From: Faucicola osloensis_B
GTDB lineage: Bacteria; Pseudomonadota; Gammaproteobacteria; Pseudomonadales; Moraxellaceae
Assembly: GCA_964211495.1 (NCBI GenBank)
Contig: CAXORL010000001.1
Location: forward strand, 682,001-746,000
DNA: 64,000 nucleotides
Direction: 5' to 3'
Of this stretch, positions 1-7,838 are shown one piece after another. The position numbers and the translations under genes were made by a program. Below the pieces are notes generated by a model. It searched no databases. It was not told where the DNA came from and was given only the letters and a program-made list of their open reading frames with translations. Position 1 is the stretch's first letter; every line of letters starts with the position of its first letter.

Positions 1-88
1 CGTGACCTTGTGAGCCATAGCCGATAATCGCAACTTTTTTGCCTTGGATGATTGATAGATCACAATCTTTATCGTAAAAAATGTTCAT
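1..88 (-). CDS. ilvC: ketol-acid reductoisomerase, N-terminus (cut by window edge)
   Basis: Only the first 29 codons are in the window; the gene runs off the left edge. The reading begins MNIFYDKDCDLSIIQGKK and continues into the Rossmann motif GYGSQGH, the NADPH-binding start of IlvC, which converts acetolactate to dihydroxyisovalerate. An AAGGAAAT ribosome site lies just upstream of the ATG. It follows ilvH by 56 bp on the same strand, so it is probably the last gene of an ilvI-ilvH-ilvC operon. The fragment is short but the motif is diagnostic. Confidence 0.9.
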   Translation of the reverse strand, partial: MNIFYDKDCDLSIIQGKKVAIIGYGSQGH

Positions 89-144
89 AACTATTTCCTT
101 ATGTAAAAAACAACTACTATTAAAAGATTAAAAGGTTGGTAAAT

Positions 145-636
145 TTAGACGCTGAGGATTTTTTCACCCCGAGCGATACCAATAACACCAGAACGTACGA
201 CCTCTAAAATGCGTTCACGTCCCATCAATTCGATAAAGCCGTCCAATTTTGCGGTGTCACCGACAATTTGAATGGTATAGACATTGGGCGTGATATCAAC
301 AATACTTGCACGGAAGATATCCGCACATCGCTTCACTTCTTCGCGGTTGCTACCCGTGGCACGTACTTTGATCAGCATGAGTTCGCGCTCAATATGTACA
401 CTATCGGTCAGCGTGGTTACTTTAACGATTTCAATCAGCTTGTGCAACTGTTTGGTCACTTGCTCGATCTTATTTTGATCGGTATCTGTGGTCAAGGTCA
501 AACGCGATAAAGTCGGGTCATCGGTTGGAGCAACGTTTAGTGTCTCGATGTTGTAGCCACGTTGTGAAAATAAGCCAACCACACGAGACAGTGACCCTGA
601 TTCATTTTCCATTAAGACAGAAATTAAATGTTTCAT
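145..636 (-). CDS. ilvH: acetolactate synthase small (regulatory) subunit
   Basis: This is the 163-residue regulatory subunit of acetohydroxyacid synthase, which gives valine feedback sensitivity and activates the large subunit. An ACT domain fills about residues 3-78 (start MKHLISVLMENESGSLSRV, then GYNIETLNV), followed by the IlvH C-terminal domain. The length equals the family norm. The ATG at 636 is chosen over an upstream codon because it shares its A with the TAA stop of ilvI (TAATG) and has AGGGGAG upstream. The pair should be translationally coupled, giving matched subunit amounts. Confidence 0.95.
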   Translation of the reverse strand: MKHLISVLMENESGSLSRVVGLFSQRGYNIETLNVAPTDDPTLSRLTLTTDTDQNKIEQVTKQLHKLIEIVKVTTLTDSVHIERELMLIKVRATGSNREEVKRCADIFRASIVDITPNVYTIQIVGDTAKLDGFIELMGRERILEVVRSGVIGIARGEKILSV

Positions 637-2465
637 TAGGTACGCTCCCCTTTGGCTAACCACATATCACGCATTGACTGACCTGCTAATTGCATTGGAT
701 AAACATGCTCATTTCTATCGACGCGCACATCGATAAATACCAATCGATCTTTGAGGGATAAGGCATAAGCAAGTTGTTCATCAAGTTTGGCTGGGTCGGT
801 GATTTGGATACCGACATGACCGTAAGCTTCTGCAAGTTTGACAAAATCTGGCAATGAATCCATATAAGAGTGCGAATGGCGACCTTCATAAATCATGTCT
901 TGCCATTGTTTGACCATACCCAACTGGGCGTTGTTAAGATTTAAAATCTTCACTGGTAAGTTATATTGTAGGCAAGTTGATAGCTCTTGGATATTCATCT
1001 GAATTGAGCCTTCACCGGTGATACAGACCACATCACGCTCTGGATTAGCAAGTTTGGCTGCCATTGCGTAAGGCAACCCTACCCCCATGGTGCCTAACCC
1101 ACCTGAGTTTAACCATTGACGCGGCTCATCGTATTTATAGTATAGGGCGGCGAACATTTGGTGCTGACCCACATCAGAGGTGATGATAGCTTTACCATGC
1201 GTTAACTCATATAAGCGCTCAACAACGTGCTGTGGTTTCATGCCATTGCTGTCGTCTTTGTCATAGCGTAGACCATGACGTTTACGCCATTCATTGATTT
1301 GCGCCCACCAATCATTTAGCGCGGCTTGGTCAAGCTGTGCGTTATTTTCTGTTAATACGGCGAGCATATCGCTTAGCACATTTTTTACATCGCCGACGAT
1401 TGGAATGTGTGCGTTGATGGTTTTTGAGATTGACGCAGGGTCGATATCAATATGGATAATTTTAGCGTTTGGACAGAATTTTTGCGTATTGTTGGTCACA
1501 CGGTCATCAAAACGCGCACCCACGGCCAAAATCACATCGGAATTGTGCATGGTCATATTGGCTTCATACGTACCATGCATCCCAAGCATGCCTAAAAACT
1601 GTTTATCCGACCCTGGATAAGCGCCCAAACCCATCAAAGTATTAGTCACCGGTAAATTAAGTAAACGGGCTAATGCGGTTAATTCTGCACTTGCGTTTGA
1701 CGCAATCACGCCACCGCCTGAATATAGTACAGGGCGTTTGGCAGCAATTAAGGTTTCGATGGCTTTACGAATTTGTCCTGAATGACCGCGAACCGATGGT
1801 TGGTAAGAACGCATACTGACCGACTCAGGGAAATGATAAGGGAATTTTTCGTTAGGCGCAGTTTTGTCTTTGGGTACATCAATCACCACAGGGCCTGGGC
1901 GACCAGAGCTTGCGATATAAAATGCTTTACGCACGATTTCTGGGATTTCACTGGCATGACGTACTTGAAAGCTGTGTTTGACGACCGGACGTGACACACC
2001 AATCATATCAGTTTCTTGGAACGCATCATCACCGATGAGGCTTGAAGGCACCTGACCTGAGATGATAACCATCGGAATGGAATCCATAAACGCGGTAGCG
2101 ATGGCGGTAACCGTATTGGTGGCGCCTGGACCTGATGTCGCCAATACCACCCCGGTTTGACCTGTCACACGGGAATAAGCATCTGCCATATGACCCGCTG
2201 CTTGTTCGTGACGCACAAGGATATGCTCAATGCTATCTTGTTTGAACAAAGCATCATAAATATGCAACACGGCGCCGCCTGGATAGCCAAAAATGTATTC
2301 GACACCTTCGTCAATTAGCGCTTGCACCAGCATTTCTGCACCAGACATCATGACAGGTTCACCTGCTGAGGCTTTGGCGGTTTTTTTGTCAAAATTGGGT
2401 GCAGCGTGAGCCGTTTGGTTTTCTCCCGTCATATTGGGAGCTTGAGTAGTTTGAGTCACTGTCAT
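636..2465 (-). CDS. ilvI: acetolactate synthase large (catalytic) subunit
   Basis: ThDP enzyme that condenses pyruvate with pyruvate or 2-oxobutyrate, the first common step of Val/Leu/Ile synthesis. The N-terminal ThDP domain carries FGYPGGAVLHIYDAL and the catalytic glutamate region VRHEQAAGHMADAYSR. The C-terminal ThDP domain carries GEGS followed by NLNNAQ. About 40 polar residues precede the MSGAEMLVQALIDEG block where most homologues begin, so this protein either has an N-terminal extension or starts at an internal ATG-ATG near 2348. The 2465 ATG overlaps a possible GTG at 2468. The gene is the first of the ilvIHC operon and lies behind a leader with an attenuator-like hairpin. Confidence 0.93.
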   Translation of the reverse strand: MTVTQTTQAPNMTGENQTAHAAPNFDKKTAKASAGEPVMMSGAEMLVQALIDEGVEYIFGYPGGAVLHIYDALFKQDSIEHILVRHEQAAGHMADAYSRVTGQTGVVLATSGPGATNTVTAIATAFMDSIPMVIISGQVPSSLIGDDAFQETDMIGVSRPVVKHSFQVRHASEIPEIVRKAFYIASSGRPGPVVIDVPKDKTAPNEKFPYHFPESVSMRSYQPSVRGHSGQIRKAIETLIAAKRPVLYSGGGVIASNASAELTALARLLNLPVTNTLMGLGAYPGSDKQFLGMLGMHGTYEANMTMHNSDVILAVGARFDDRVTNNTQKFCPNAKIIHIDIDPASISKTINAHIPIVGDVKNVLSDMLAVLTENNAQLDQAALNDWWAQINEWRKRHGLRYDKDDSNGMKPQHVVERLYELTHGKAIITSDVGQHQMFAALYYKYDEPRQWLNSGGLGTMGVGLPYAMAAKLANPERDVVCITGEGSIQMNIQELSTCLQYNLPVKILNLNNAQLGMVKQWQDMIYEGRHSHSYMDSLPDFVKLAEAYGHVGIQITDPAKLDEQLAYALSLKDRLVFIDVRVDRNEHVYPMQLAGQSMRDMWLAKGERT

Positions 2466-2514
2466 CACCTTTTATGGTCGTCTTCAAAAATGATACTGGG
2501 AAGCTGTTTTAGAT

Positions 2515-2537
2515 AAAAATTGCTAATTGATTAGCAA
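2515..2537 (-). terminator. attenuator-like rho-independent terminator upstream of ilvI
   Basis: On the minus strand a perfect 7-bp stem (TTGCTAA, loop TCAA, TTAGCAA) is followed immediately by five T residues. It lies between a Val/Ile/Leu-rich leader ORF and ilvI, about 50 nt before the ilvI ATG, which is the position expected of an attenuator. An upstream hairpin (CACTG at 2564-2568 of the leader with CAGTG at 2548-2552, plus two inner G-C pairs) could be the alternative or pause structure. The stem is AT-rich, so terminator strength is uncertain. Confidence 0.6.
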
Positions 2538-2574
2538 GAATCTTCAACACTGCCATAAGGTAACAGTGAACAAA

Positions 2575-2739
2575 TCAGACGAGGGCAAAAAGCATGATAA
2601 CCAAAAAAGAAAGCACCACGAAAATTACGTAATGTATAAATTGATGGCTACTTTTTGTCTTTGTTGACCGATAAGTCAGGGTTGTTAGATTCTTTTGTTT
2701 AGATTCATAAACAACAACAACGGTAAAAAATGCTCTCAT
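2575..2739 (-). CDS. candidate ilv leader peptide, 54 aa, Val/Ile/Leu-rich
   Basis: A 55-codon frame (ATG at 2739, TGA at 2575) lies in the ilvI leader. Residues 7-10 are four consecutive valines, and the last 17 residues (VIFVVLSFLVIMLFALV) contain 11 Val/Ile/Leu codons and end 37 nt before the attenuator-like hairpin. Ribosome stalling at such codons is the established mechanism of ilv attenuation in enterobacteria (ilvGMEDA, ilvBN leaders). It is longer than classical leaders and the ribosome site in front of the ATG is weak, so translation may begin further in. The hydrophobic end could instead mark a tiny membrane protein. The role is inferred. Confidence 0.6.
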   Translation of the reverse strand: MRAFFTVVVVYESKQKNLTTLTYRSTKTKSSHQFIHYVIFVVLSFLVIMLFALV

Positions 2740-2836
2740 CCAATTGTAGAGCCTAATCAGCGGATAGCGCCAATTAGCTTAGATTTTACCAATTAGTAAC
2801 CAACGATAATTGTTACTAACGACCAGTAGAGGACTT

Positions 2837-2865
2837 ATGATGTGAGTTTTTTTAACACTTGTCAA
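2837..2865 (-). promoter_or_regulatory. candidate promoter of the ilv leader/ilvIHC transcript
   Basis: On the minus strand a consensus -35 TTGACA (2860-2865) is separated by exactly 17 bp from CATCAT (2837-2842), a 4/6 match to the -10 box. Transcription from here would run through the leader ORF and the attenuator hairpin before ilvI. Confidence 0.5.
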
Positions 2866-3107
2866 TAAAAAAAAGCTACTAGAATTTATAACTTTTAGTT
2901 ATAGGTAAATGAATCGTTTGAGACTTGATTTTAAGGCTTGGTTTTAAGGATTGGTAAACTTTAAAATCTCGGGCTGATTGAGCCAGTCGTTTTTAGAAAA
3001 TTACCTTTAGGAAATTAAACAATTATCTTGTCGAAATTTACTGCTAAAAGCTATCAAGCTGTGATAGGCTATCGCATAATTTTCTCGTTTCTTGCACAGG
3101 AAAAACA

Positions 3108-3584
3108 ATGTTAAAGCCACTGTTTTTGTTATCACTCATGTTATCACCATTCGTTATGGCGAGTTCAAATGCAGCAACTTATTACAAGTGGACTGACAAA
3201 AATGGTGTACCCCATTATAGCCAATATGCGCCGACCAATGGTGTTAATTTGCGACAAGTGCAAGTGGTTAATACCCGTGAACTTGGACCTAGTAGTCGTG
3301 CACCTGCAACCGCTGGCAATAGCACAGGTGCTGCATCAGGTGTATCACCAACGCTGACAGCCGATCAAAAACGCACTGCTGAACTTGAAGCACAAAATCA
3401 GCAACTCAAAAAACAGCAAGATGCGGAGCGCTGCAAATCCTTACAAAGTACCCTTGCCAACTTAAACCAAGGCGGGCGCGTCTATGAGATGGACAATAAA
3501 GGTGAACGTAAATATTTAGATGGTCGTGAAATTGAGCTACGCCGTCAGCAAGTCGCGCAAACGGTGAGCCAATACTGTAAATAA
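3108..3584 (+). CDS. secreted DUF4124-domain protein
   Basis: A 158-residue exported protein. Residues 1-22 form a signal peptide (KPLFLLSLMLSPFVMASSNA), followed by the DUF4124 signature YYKWTDKNGVPHYSQYAP at about 25-42. A Ser/Thr/Ala/Gly-rich linker then leads to a short charged coiled coil around residues 85-108 and a C-terminal segment with two cysteines (near 108 and 157) that could form a disulphide. DUF4124 proteins are common periplasmic proteins of proteobacteria without an assigned reaction. AGGAAAAA precedes the ATG. It is a single-gene unit, diverging from ilv and ending in its own terminator. The 3085-3105 region holds only the ribosome site and a weak CATAAT (3075-3080). Confidence 0.75.
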   Translation: MLKPLFLLSLMLSPFVMASSNAATYYKWTDKNGVPHYSQYAPTNGVNLRQVQVVNTRELGPSSRAPATAGNSTGAASGVSPTLTADQKRTAELEAQNQQLKKQQDAERCKSLQSTLANLNQGGRVYEMDNKGERKYLDGREIELRRQQVAQTVSQYCK

Positions 3585-3640
3585 CTTTGCATGCTATATG
3601 ACTTTAGCATTCAATCAAAAATTAAAGGTGTGTAAAGGTT

Positions 3641-3666
3641 AAAGGTGAGTAAATTCTCACCTTTTT
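3641..3666 (+). terminator. rho-independent terminator after the DUF4124 gene
   Basis: Stem AAAGGTGAG, loop TAAATT, CTCACCTTT followed by more T residues; a perfect 9-bp stem. It lies between two convergent genes. Confidence 0.8.
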
Positions 3667-3696
3667 TCTATTGAACTTTCTTAACATGCCGTGATT

Positions 3697-5361
3697 TTAA
3701 TCGTCCGTGATTTGATGGATGATGTCACCGATTGCCGATGCCATGTGATTGGCTTGCAGCGCATATTCACCCATTTTTTCTGCCAACGTATCACCCGCTT
3801 TGGCATGTATGAGCACGGCGGTTAGCATGGATGCGGCAATTGCTTGCCCCAATAAGCCCGCCATCAGACCTGCCAAGCAGTCGCCCATGCCAGCCGTTGC
3901 CATACCGGCATTACCCAAGCCGCAAATATCAATACTGTCTCTGTCTCGTTCAAGACTGTCACCTTCAAGCACAATCGTTTGTGCCCCTTTGATCAGCCAA
4001 TTGCCCCCATATTGGTGAGCCAATGCCTGAATTGCGCTGATTTTGTCTCGATCAATGTCAGCATAGTGTTGATTGAGCAAACGTCCTGCTTCCGCTGAAT
4101 GCGGCGTTAGATAAAACTGGTGGTTTGACTGTCCCAATCGTGGTTGAATGGGAGCATTTAAACCGTCACTCGTGCCTGCCCAATCTGCCAAATGGTATAA
4201 ACCATCGGCGTCAATGACGCATAGCTTCTGTGATTGTTTGATGGCGGTAAGATACTGGTTAAATAAATCAAGCGTTACTTTATCTCTACCCAAACCCATG
4301 CCGATGGCAACCACATCCACCGCGTTAATCAGCTCGATGATGCCAGCCACATTGTGTAAATCTGCGGTCATGGCATTGGGCAAAGCGGTGACAATGGCTG
4401 CATGAAAATCACCATGACAGGCAACAGTGACTTTGCCTGCACCACTGCTCAATGCTGCACTGGCGGCTAATATCGCCGCCCCTGCCATGCCATGCCCATC
4501 CTGTGACCGATTGCCACCGATGATGAGTACATGGCCATACGTACCTTTATGGCTCACCTGCTGACGTTGTGGCAAGTTAGGCAGCTGGGTATGCAACAAG
4601 ATACCTGATTGCTCAACAGGCAGCAAAGGCACATCAATCACAGTGCCAACATAATCTTTACTATCCCCGATATGTAGCCCGACTTTTCGCCCAATTAAAC
4701 AAAGTGTCTTGTCTGCTTTAATCGCCGTGTCATCATATACTTCGCCCGTAGCGGCATTAAGTCCACTGGGTACATCGATGCTAATGACTTGACAAGCGTG
4801 AACTTGCTTGCGGTATTGATTAATCCAATTGATGATTGTCTGATAATCACCGCTAGGCTTGCCATCGAGCCCAATCCCCAATAACCCATCAATCACCACA
4901 TCATAATGATAGCTTAAACCAAGCTCATAAAATGGCTGTAAAAATGCTGTCAACGTCAGATATTTTGCCGCATTTGCACAGTTTGACTGGTACAGGTGCT
5001 TTGCTGTTTGGCTGTCGAGGGTGGTAGGCGCTGCGACTTGTACGACGGTAACTGACCAATTTGGGCAAAGCTGGTTAACATAATGCGCCACCAACCAAGC
5101 ATCGCCGCCATTATTACCCGCGCCTGCCACTACCAATACCGATTTTTGAAGGTGACTGCTTTTTTGAAGGTGACTGCTTTTTTGATTGCTACTTTCCTGC
5201 TTGATGATGTGTGCAAGTTGCCATGCAGCTTGTTGCATCAAGGCAAAACTGTCATTTTTGCTAAACCAGTTTTTTTCAATGTCATAAATTTGTTTGGGGG
5301 TATATAAGGCAATGGCGTTTTGCATCACAGTATTTTTATCCGTCTGTGCATTACTTTGCAT
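3697..5361 (-). CDS. nnr: bifunctional NAD(P)HX epimerase / ADP-dependent NAD(P)HX dehydratase
   Basis: A fused repair enzyme (YjeF family) that epimerises and dehydrates hydrated NADH/NADPH. The N-terminal YjeF_N epimerase domain shows VVAGAGNNGGDAWLVAHY (about residues 80-97) and IDGLLGIGLDGKPSG. The C-terminal carbohydrate-kinase-like dehydratase domain shows GTYGHVLIIGG, IGMGLGRD, LTPHSAEAGRLL, KGAQTIV and GNAGMATAGMGDCLAG. The ATG at 5361 is preferred to an in-frame TTG four codons upstream; a third possible ATG lies at 5325. The protein is about 554 residues, somewhat longer than usual, with a 6-residue SSHLQK duplication near the N-terminus made by an 18-bp tandem repeat. It diverges from queG. 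Confidence 0.93.
   Translation of the reverse strand: MQSNAQTDKNTVMQNAIALYTPKQIYDIEKNWFSKNDSFALMQQAAWQLAHIIKQESSNQKSSHLQKSSHLQKSVLVVAGAGNNGGDAWLVAHYVNQLCPNWSVTVVQVAAPTTLDSQTAKHLYQSNCANAAKYLTLTAFLQPFYELGLSYHYDVVIDGLLGIGLDGKPSGDYQTIINWINQYRKQVHACQVISIDVPSGLNAATGEVYDDTAIKADKTLCLIGRKVGLHIGDSKDYVGTVIDVPLLPVEQSGILLHTQLPNLPQRQQVSHKGTYGHVLIIGGNRSQDGHGMAGAAILAASAALSSGAGKVTVACHGDFHAAIVTALPNAMTADLHNVAGIIELINAVDVVAIGMGLGRDKVTLDLFNQYLTAIKQSQKLCVIDADGLYHLADWAGTSDGLNAPIQPRLGQSNHQFYLTPHSAEAGRLLNQHYADIDRDKISAIQALAHQYGGNWLIKGAQTIVLEGDSLERDRDSIDICGLGNAGMATAGMGDCLAGLMAGLLGQAIAASMLTAVLIHAKAGDTLAEKMGEYALQANHMASAIGDIIHQITDD
5143..5178. repeat. 18-bp perfect tandem duplication inside nnr
   Basis: TTTTTGAAGGTGACTGCT occurs twice in tandem and adds one SSHLQK hexapeptide in frame. 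A third partial copy (TTTTTGA) follows. Confidence 0.9.
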
Positions 5362-5395
5362 AAGATGATCCAATGATGTGGTAGGTGTTTATTTT

Positions 5396-5403
5396 GCTAT
5401 AAT
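5396..5403 (+). promoter_or_regulatory. extended -10 promoter of queG
   Basis: TGCTATAAT gives a perfect TATAAT at 5398-5403 with the TG extension at 5396-5397, 29 bp before the queG ATG. No good -35 box is visible, as is common for extended -10 promoters. Confidence 0.6.
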
Positions 5404-5431
5404 AGCATTTTAATTTCATCTGGTTGTTGGC

Positions 5432-6559
5432 ATGTTGGACACTACAAACGAACTCAATGCTCTCAAGGGCTGGATAAAGGCGCAAGCCAAGGCGTTGGGG
5501 TTTGCTGATTGTGGCTTTGTCCATCCCGCCAATCCCATCTTTAGCAGACAGCTTGGCGCGTTACAGACTTGGCTAGCACAAGGTAAACATGGCGATATGC
5601 TGTTTTTTGAAGACAATCATGATAAACGTGCTAACCCTGCCCTGTTAGTTGACAGGACGCAAAGTATCATTAGCGTGCGTTTAGATTATTTGGTCACGCC
5701 GCCGCCTAAACGCAGTGTGCCAGACAACGAGCGCCCCAACTCAGCGATTATTGCCCGCTATGCTCGTGGGCGTGATTATCATAAAACCATGCGAGGGTTA
5801 TTAAAAACCCTAGCCAGACTGATTCAAGACAAACTAACCACCGATTATCCGCAATATGCCAACGACTTTGTATTTCGTCCCTTTAGTGACTCCGCGCCTA
5901 TATTTGAGCGCGCGTTGGCTGAGCAAGCAGGTTTGGGCTGGACAGGCAAACACACTTTGCTGATTCATCCACAAGCGGGGTCATTTTTTGTGTTGGGGGA
6001 ATTATTCACCAGCTTGCCTTTGGCAGAGGACAAAAAGCAAATCGAAACCATATCATCGCATTGTGGCAGTTGCCGTGCGTGTATTCATGCGTGCCCTACC
6101 CATGCTATCCGCAAAACACCCACCGGGCATTATGATGTCGATGCACGGCTGTGTATTTCGTATTTAACCATTGAACTAGATGGCAAAATCCCTGTAGACC
6201 TTCGCCCCAAAATCGGCAATCGCATTTTTGGCTGTGATGATTGTCAGTTGATTTGTCCTTGGAATAAATTTGCCAGATTAGCGACGATTGAGGATTTTAA
6301 TCCGCGTCACCGTTTAGATGAGGTGTCACTACTTGAGTTATGGGCATGGGATGCACAGGATTTTTTGACAAAAACTGAAGGCTCGCCAATTCGCCGCACC
6401 GGCTACGACAACTTTATGCGCAATGTGGCGGTAGCCTTGGGTAATGCGCCGTTTAGCCAAGCAATTATTGACAAATTACAACAAAAACGCCCAATGTTAA
6501 GTGAAAACACACAAGAACATATTGATTGGGCGACCCAGCAACAACTTAGTAAAAGTTAA
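5432..6559 (+). CDS. queG: epoxyqueuosine reductase
   Basis: A 375-residue cobalamin-dependent iron-sulfur enzyme that reduces epoxyqueuosine to queuosine in the wobble position of tRNA. It shows the QueG N-terminal block (KALGFADCGFVHP), the RPFSDSAPIFERALAEQAGLGWTGKHT block and two [4Fe-4S] motifs: CGSCRACIHACPTHAI near residue 211 and GCDDCQLICPWN near 267. The length matches the family. The start at MLDTTNELNALKGW follows an extended -10 promoter. The final step of queuosine synthesis is encoded here, while queA and tgt lie 1.3 kb downstream on the same strand. Its stop overlaps that of the convergent DUF924 gene by 4 bp. Confidence 0.95.
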   Translation: MLDTTNELNALKGWIKAQAKALGFADCGFVHPANPIFSRQLGALQTWLAQGKHGDMLFFEDNHDKRANPALLVDRTQSIISVRLDYLVTPPPKRSVPDNERPNSAIIARYARGRDYHKTMRGLLKTLARLIQDKLTTDYPQYANDFVFRPFSDSAPIFERALAEQAGLGWTGKHTLLIHPQAGSFFVLGELFTSLPLAEDKKQIETISSHCGSCRACIHACPTHAIRKTPTGHYDVDARLCISYLTIELDGKIPVDLRPKIGNRIFGCDDCQLICPWNKFARLATIEDFNPRHRLDEVSLLELWAWDAQDFLTKTEGSPIRRTGYDNFMRNVAVALGNAPFSQAIIDKLQQKRPMLSENTQEHIDWATQQQLSKS

Positions 6560-7134
6560 AATGACGAGTTGGGTTGTTGTAAAAAGGCAATTTCCTCATC
6601 ACTGGATTGTCTACCCAAAATCGCATTGCGGTGCGGATAGCGCCCAAATCTCTCAATAATGGCTTGATGCTTATATTCAAACGCTAAGGTATCGGCACTG
6701 GCGTATTTTTTAAACAGGGGCAACGCCTGCTGATGAATGTTTACCGATTCCGCATGCATAAAAGGCATTAAAGCAAAATTGCGTTCGTCTTGATTTAACT
6801 TGTCAAAATCTGGCTGTTTGACGATTTCTTGTGCCAATACTAACGCCATGCCATCTTGGGCAAAAGCCTGTGAAGAATCTCGAAAAATATTGCGCGAAAA
6901 CTGATCCAATACAATGATTTCTGCCAATCGCCCTTTTGTACTGGCTCGCCAATCCCCTAACTCGCCTCGTTTGGCTTGCTCAAGGGTGGCTAAAAATTTA
7001 GCCGTTACAGTTTTATCAAAATCCTCATCTTTGGCAAACCAAAATGGCTTAGTATTTTCCTGCAACCAAAAGTCTAATACCTTTTTAGCGTCCGCTGATA
7101 AGGGTTGCGCTGCTAGGGGTGATTGAATGGTCAT
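6556..7134 (-). CDS. DUF924 family protein
   Basis: A 192-residue soluble protein of the DUF924 family (TPR-like helical fold, function unassigned). Family features are VLDFWLQENTKPFWFAKDEDFD near the N-terminus, GRLAEIIVLDQFSRNIFRD in the middle, FALMPFMHAES and a C-terminal RFGRYPHRNAILGRQS. The ATG at 7134 is chosen because AAAGGAAA sits in front of it and upstream codons would run into the divergent promoter region. It is convergent with queG, with a 4-bp overlap of the ends. Nothing in the sequence indicates a substrate. Confidence 0.85.
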   Translation of the reverse strand: MTIQSPLAAQPLSADAKKVLDFWLQENTKPFWFAKDEDFDKTVTAKFLATLEQAKRGELGDWRASTKGRLAEIIVLDQFSRNIFRDSSQAFAQDGMALVLAQEIVKQPDFDKLNQDERNFALMPFMHAESVNIHQQALPLFKKYASADTLAFEYKHQAIIERFGRYPHRNAILGRQSSDEEIAFLQQPNSSF

Positions 7135-7150
7135 TTGCTTTCCTTTTGTA

Positions 7151-7187
7151 GGGTAATTATAGTGACTTGTTGGGTAATGATAGTGAC
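7151..7187. repeat. imperfect direct repeat with 21-bp period in a divergent intergenic region
   Basis: GGGTAATTATAGTGAC (7151-7166) and GGGTAATGATAGTGAC (7172-7187) match at 15 of 16 positions and are 21 bp apart, two helical turns. The left copy contains TATAAT on the minus strand (7156-7161), a likely -10 for the DUF924 gene. It may be an operator pair or a duplicated promoter. Confidence 0.6.
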
Positions 7188-7192
7188 AAATT

Positions 7193-7221
7193 TTGCTAAA
7201 CAAGCGCGATTTACCTATAAT
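7193..7221 (+). promoter_or_regulatory. promoter of the thioesterase-queA unit
   Basis: TTGCTA (7193-7198), 17-bp spacer, TATAAT (7216-7221). It lies 29 bp before the ATG at 7250, which argues against translation beginning further upstream. Confidence 0.65.
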
Positions 7222-7249
7222 GTGGCACAAATTTAGATTGAGAACAACC

Positions 7250-7831
7250 ATGTATCCTTTTTTACGACTGGGCACCCATGCCATCAAAAGCGCGATTAAA
7301 CAAAAACAAGGTCATTCGCTTCAATTGACCGATACCAGCGAAATCACCTTGACCGCTAATATCAACGACATTGACAATTTTTTTGAAATGAACAACGGGC
7401 GTATTTTTACGCTGTTTGATTTGGGGCGAAACGATCTTGCCATTCGCTCCGGGCTTGCCAAAAAATTATTCAAGCACCGTTGGGGGCTGGTGGTCGCTGG
7501 TAGCACCATCCAATATCGTAAGCGTGTTCGTTTATTTGATAAGGTCACCATCAAAACCCGACTGATAGCTGTTGATGAACGCTGGTTTTATATCGAGCAA
7601 AGCATGTGGGTCCAAGGTCAGCCGACTTGCTCTGCGCTGCTGCGCACCGGTATCACCAACATCGTGACTGGCAAGGTTTTGCCGACTGAGCAAGTGCTCA
7701 GCGCATTGGATTATAAAGATATCAATATGCCACCTGACGACTGGGTCAAAGCTTGGTCGAACGCCGATAAAATCCGCCCATTTCCTAAAGCCAATGTCCA
7801 CCTTGCCAAAGATTCTGCTATCACCGAGTAA
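7250..7831 (+). CDS. hot-dog fold thioesterase-like protein (4HBT family)
   Basis: A 193-residue protein resembling acyl-CoA thioesterases of the 4HBT_2/THEM6-like group: DIDNFFEMNNGRIFTLFDLGRNDL holds the hot-dog helix, and GSTIQYRKRVRLFDKVTIKTRL gives the characteristic strands. The start at MYPFLRLGTH is supported by a promoter 29 bp upstream; the longer in-frame extension would include the -10 box. It is followed after only 7 bp by queA, so it heads a queA-tgt transcription unit although it has no known role in queuosine synthesis. Substrate unknown. Confidence 0.75.
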   Translation: MYPFLRLGTHAIKSAIKQKQGHSLQLTDTSEITLTANINDIDNFFEMNNGRIFTLFDLGRNDLAIRSGLAKKLFKHRWGLVVAGSTIQYRKRVRLFDKVTIKTRLIAVDERWFYIEQSMWVQGQPTCSALLRTGITNIVTGKVLPTEQVLSALDYKDINMPPDDWVKAWSNADKIRPFPKANVHLAKDSAITE

Positions 7832-7838
7832 CCCATAA

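Noticed and set aside
7135..7287. The long in-frame extension of the DUF924 gene to 7287
   Set aside because: The extra 51 codons run through the divergent repeats and promoter region; AAAGGAAA before the ATG at 7134 fits better.
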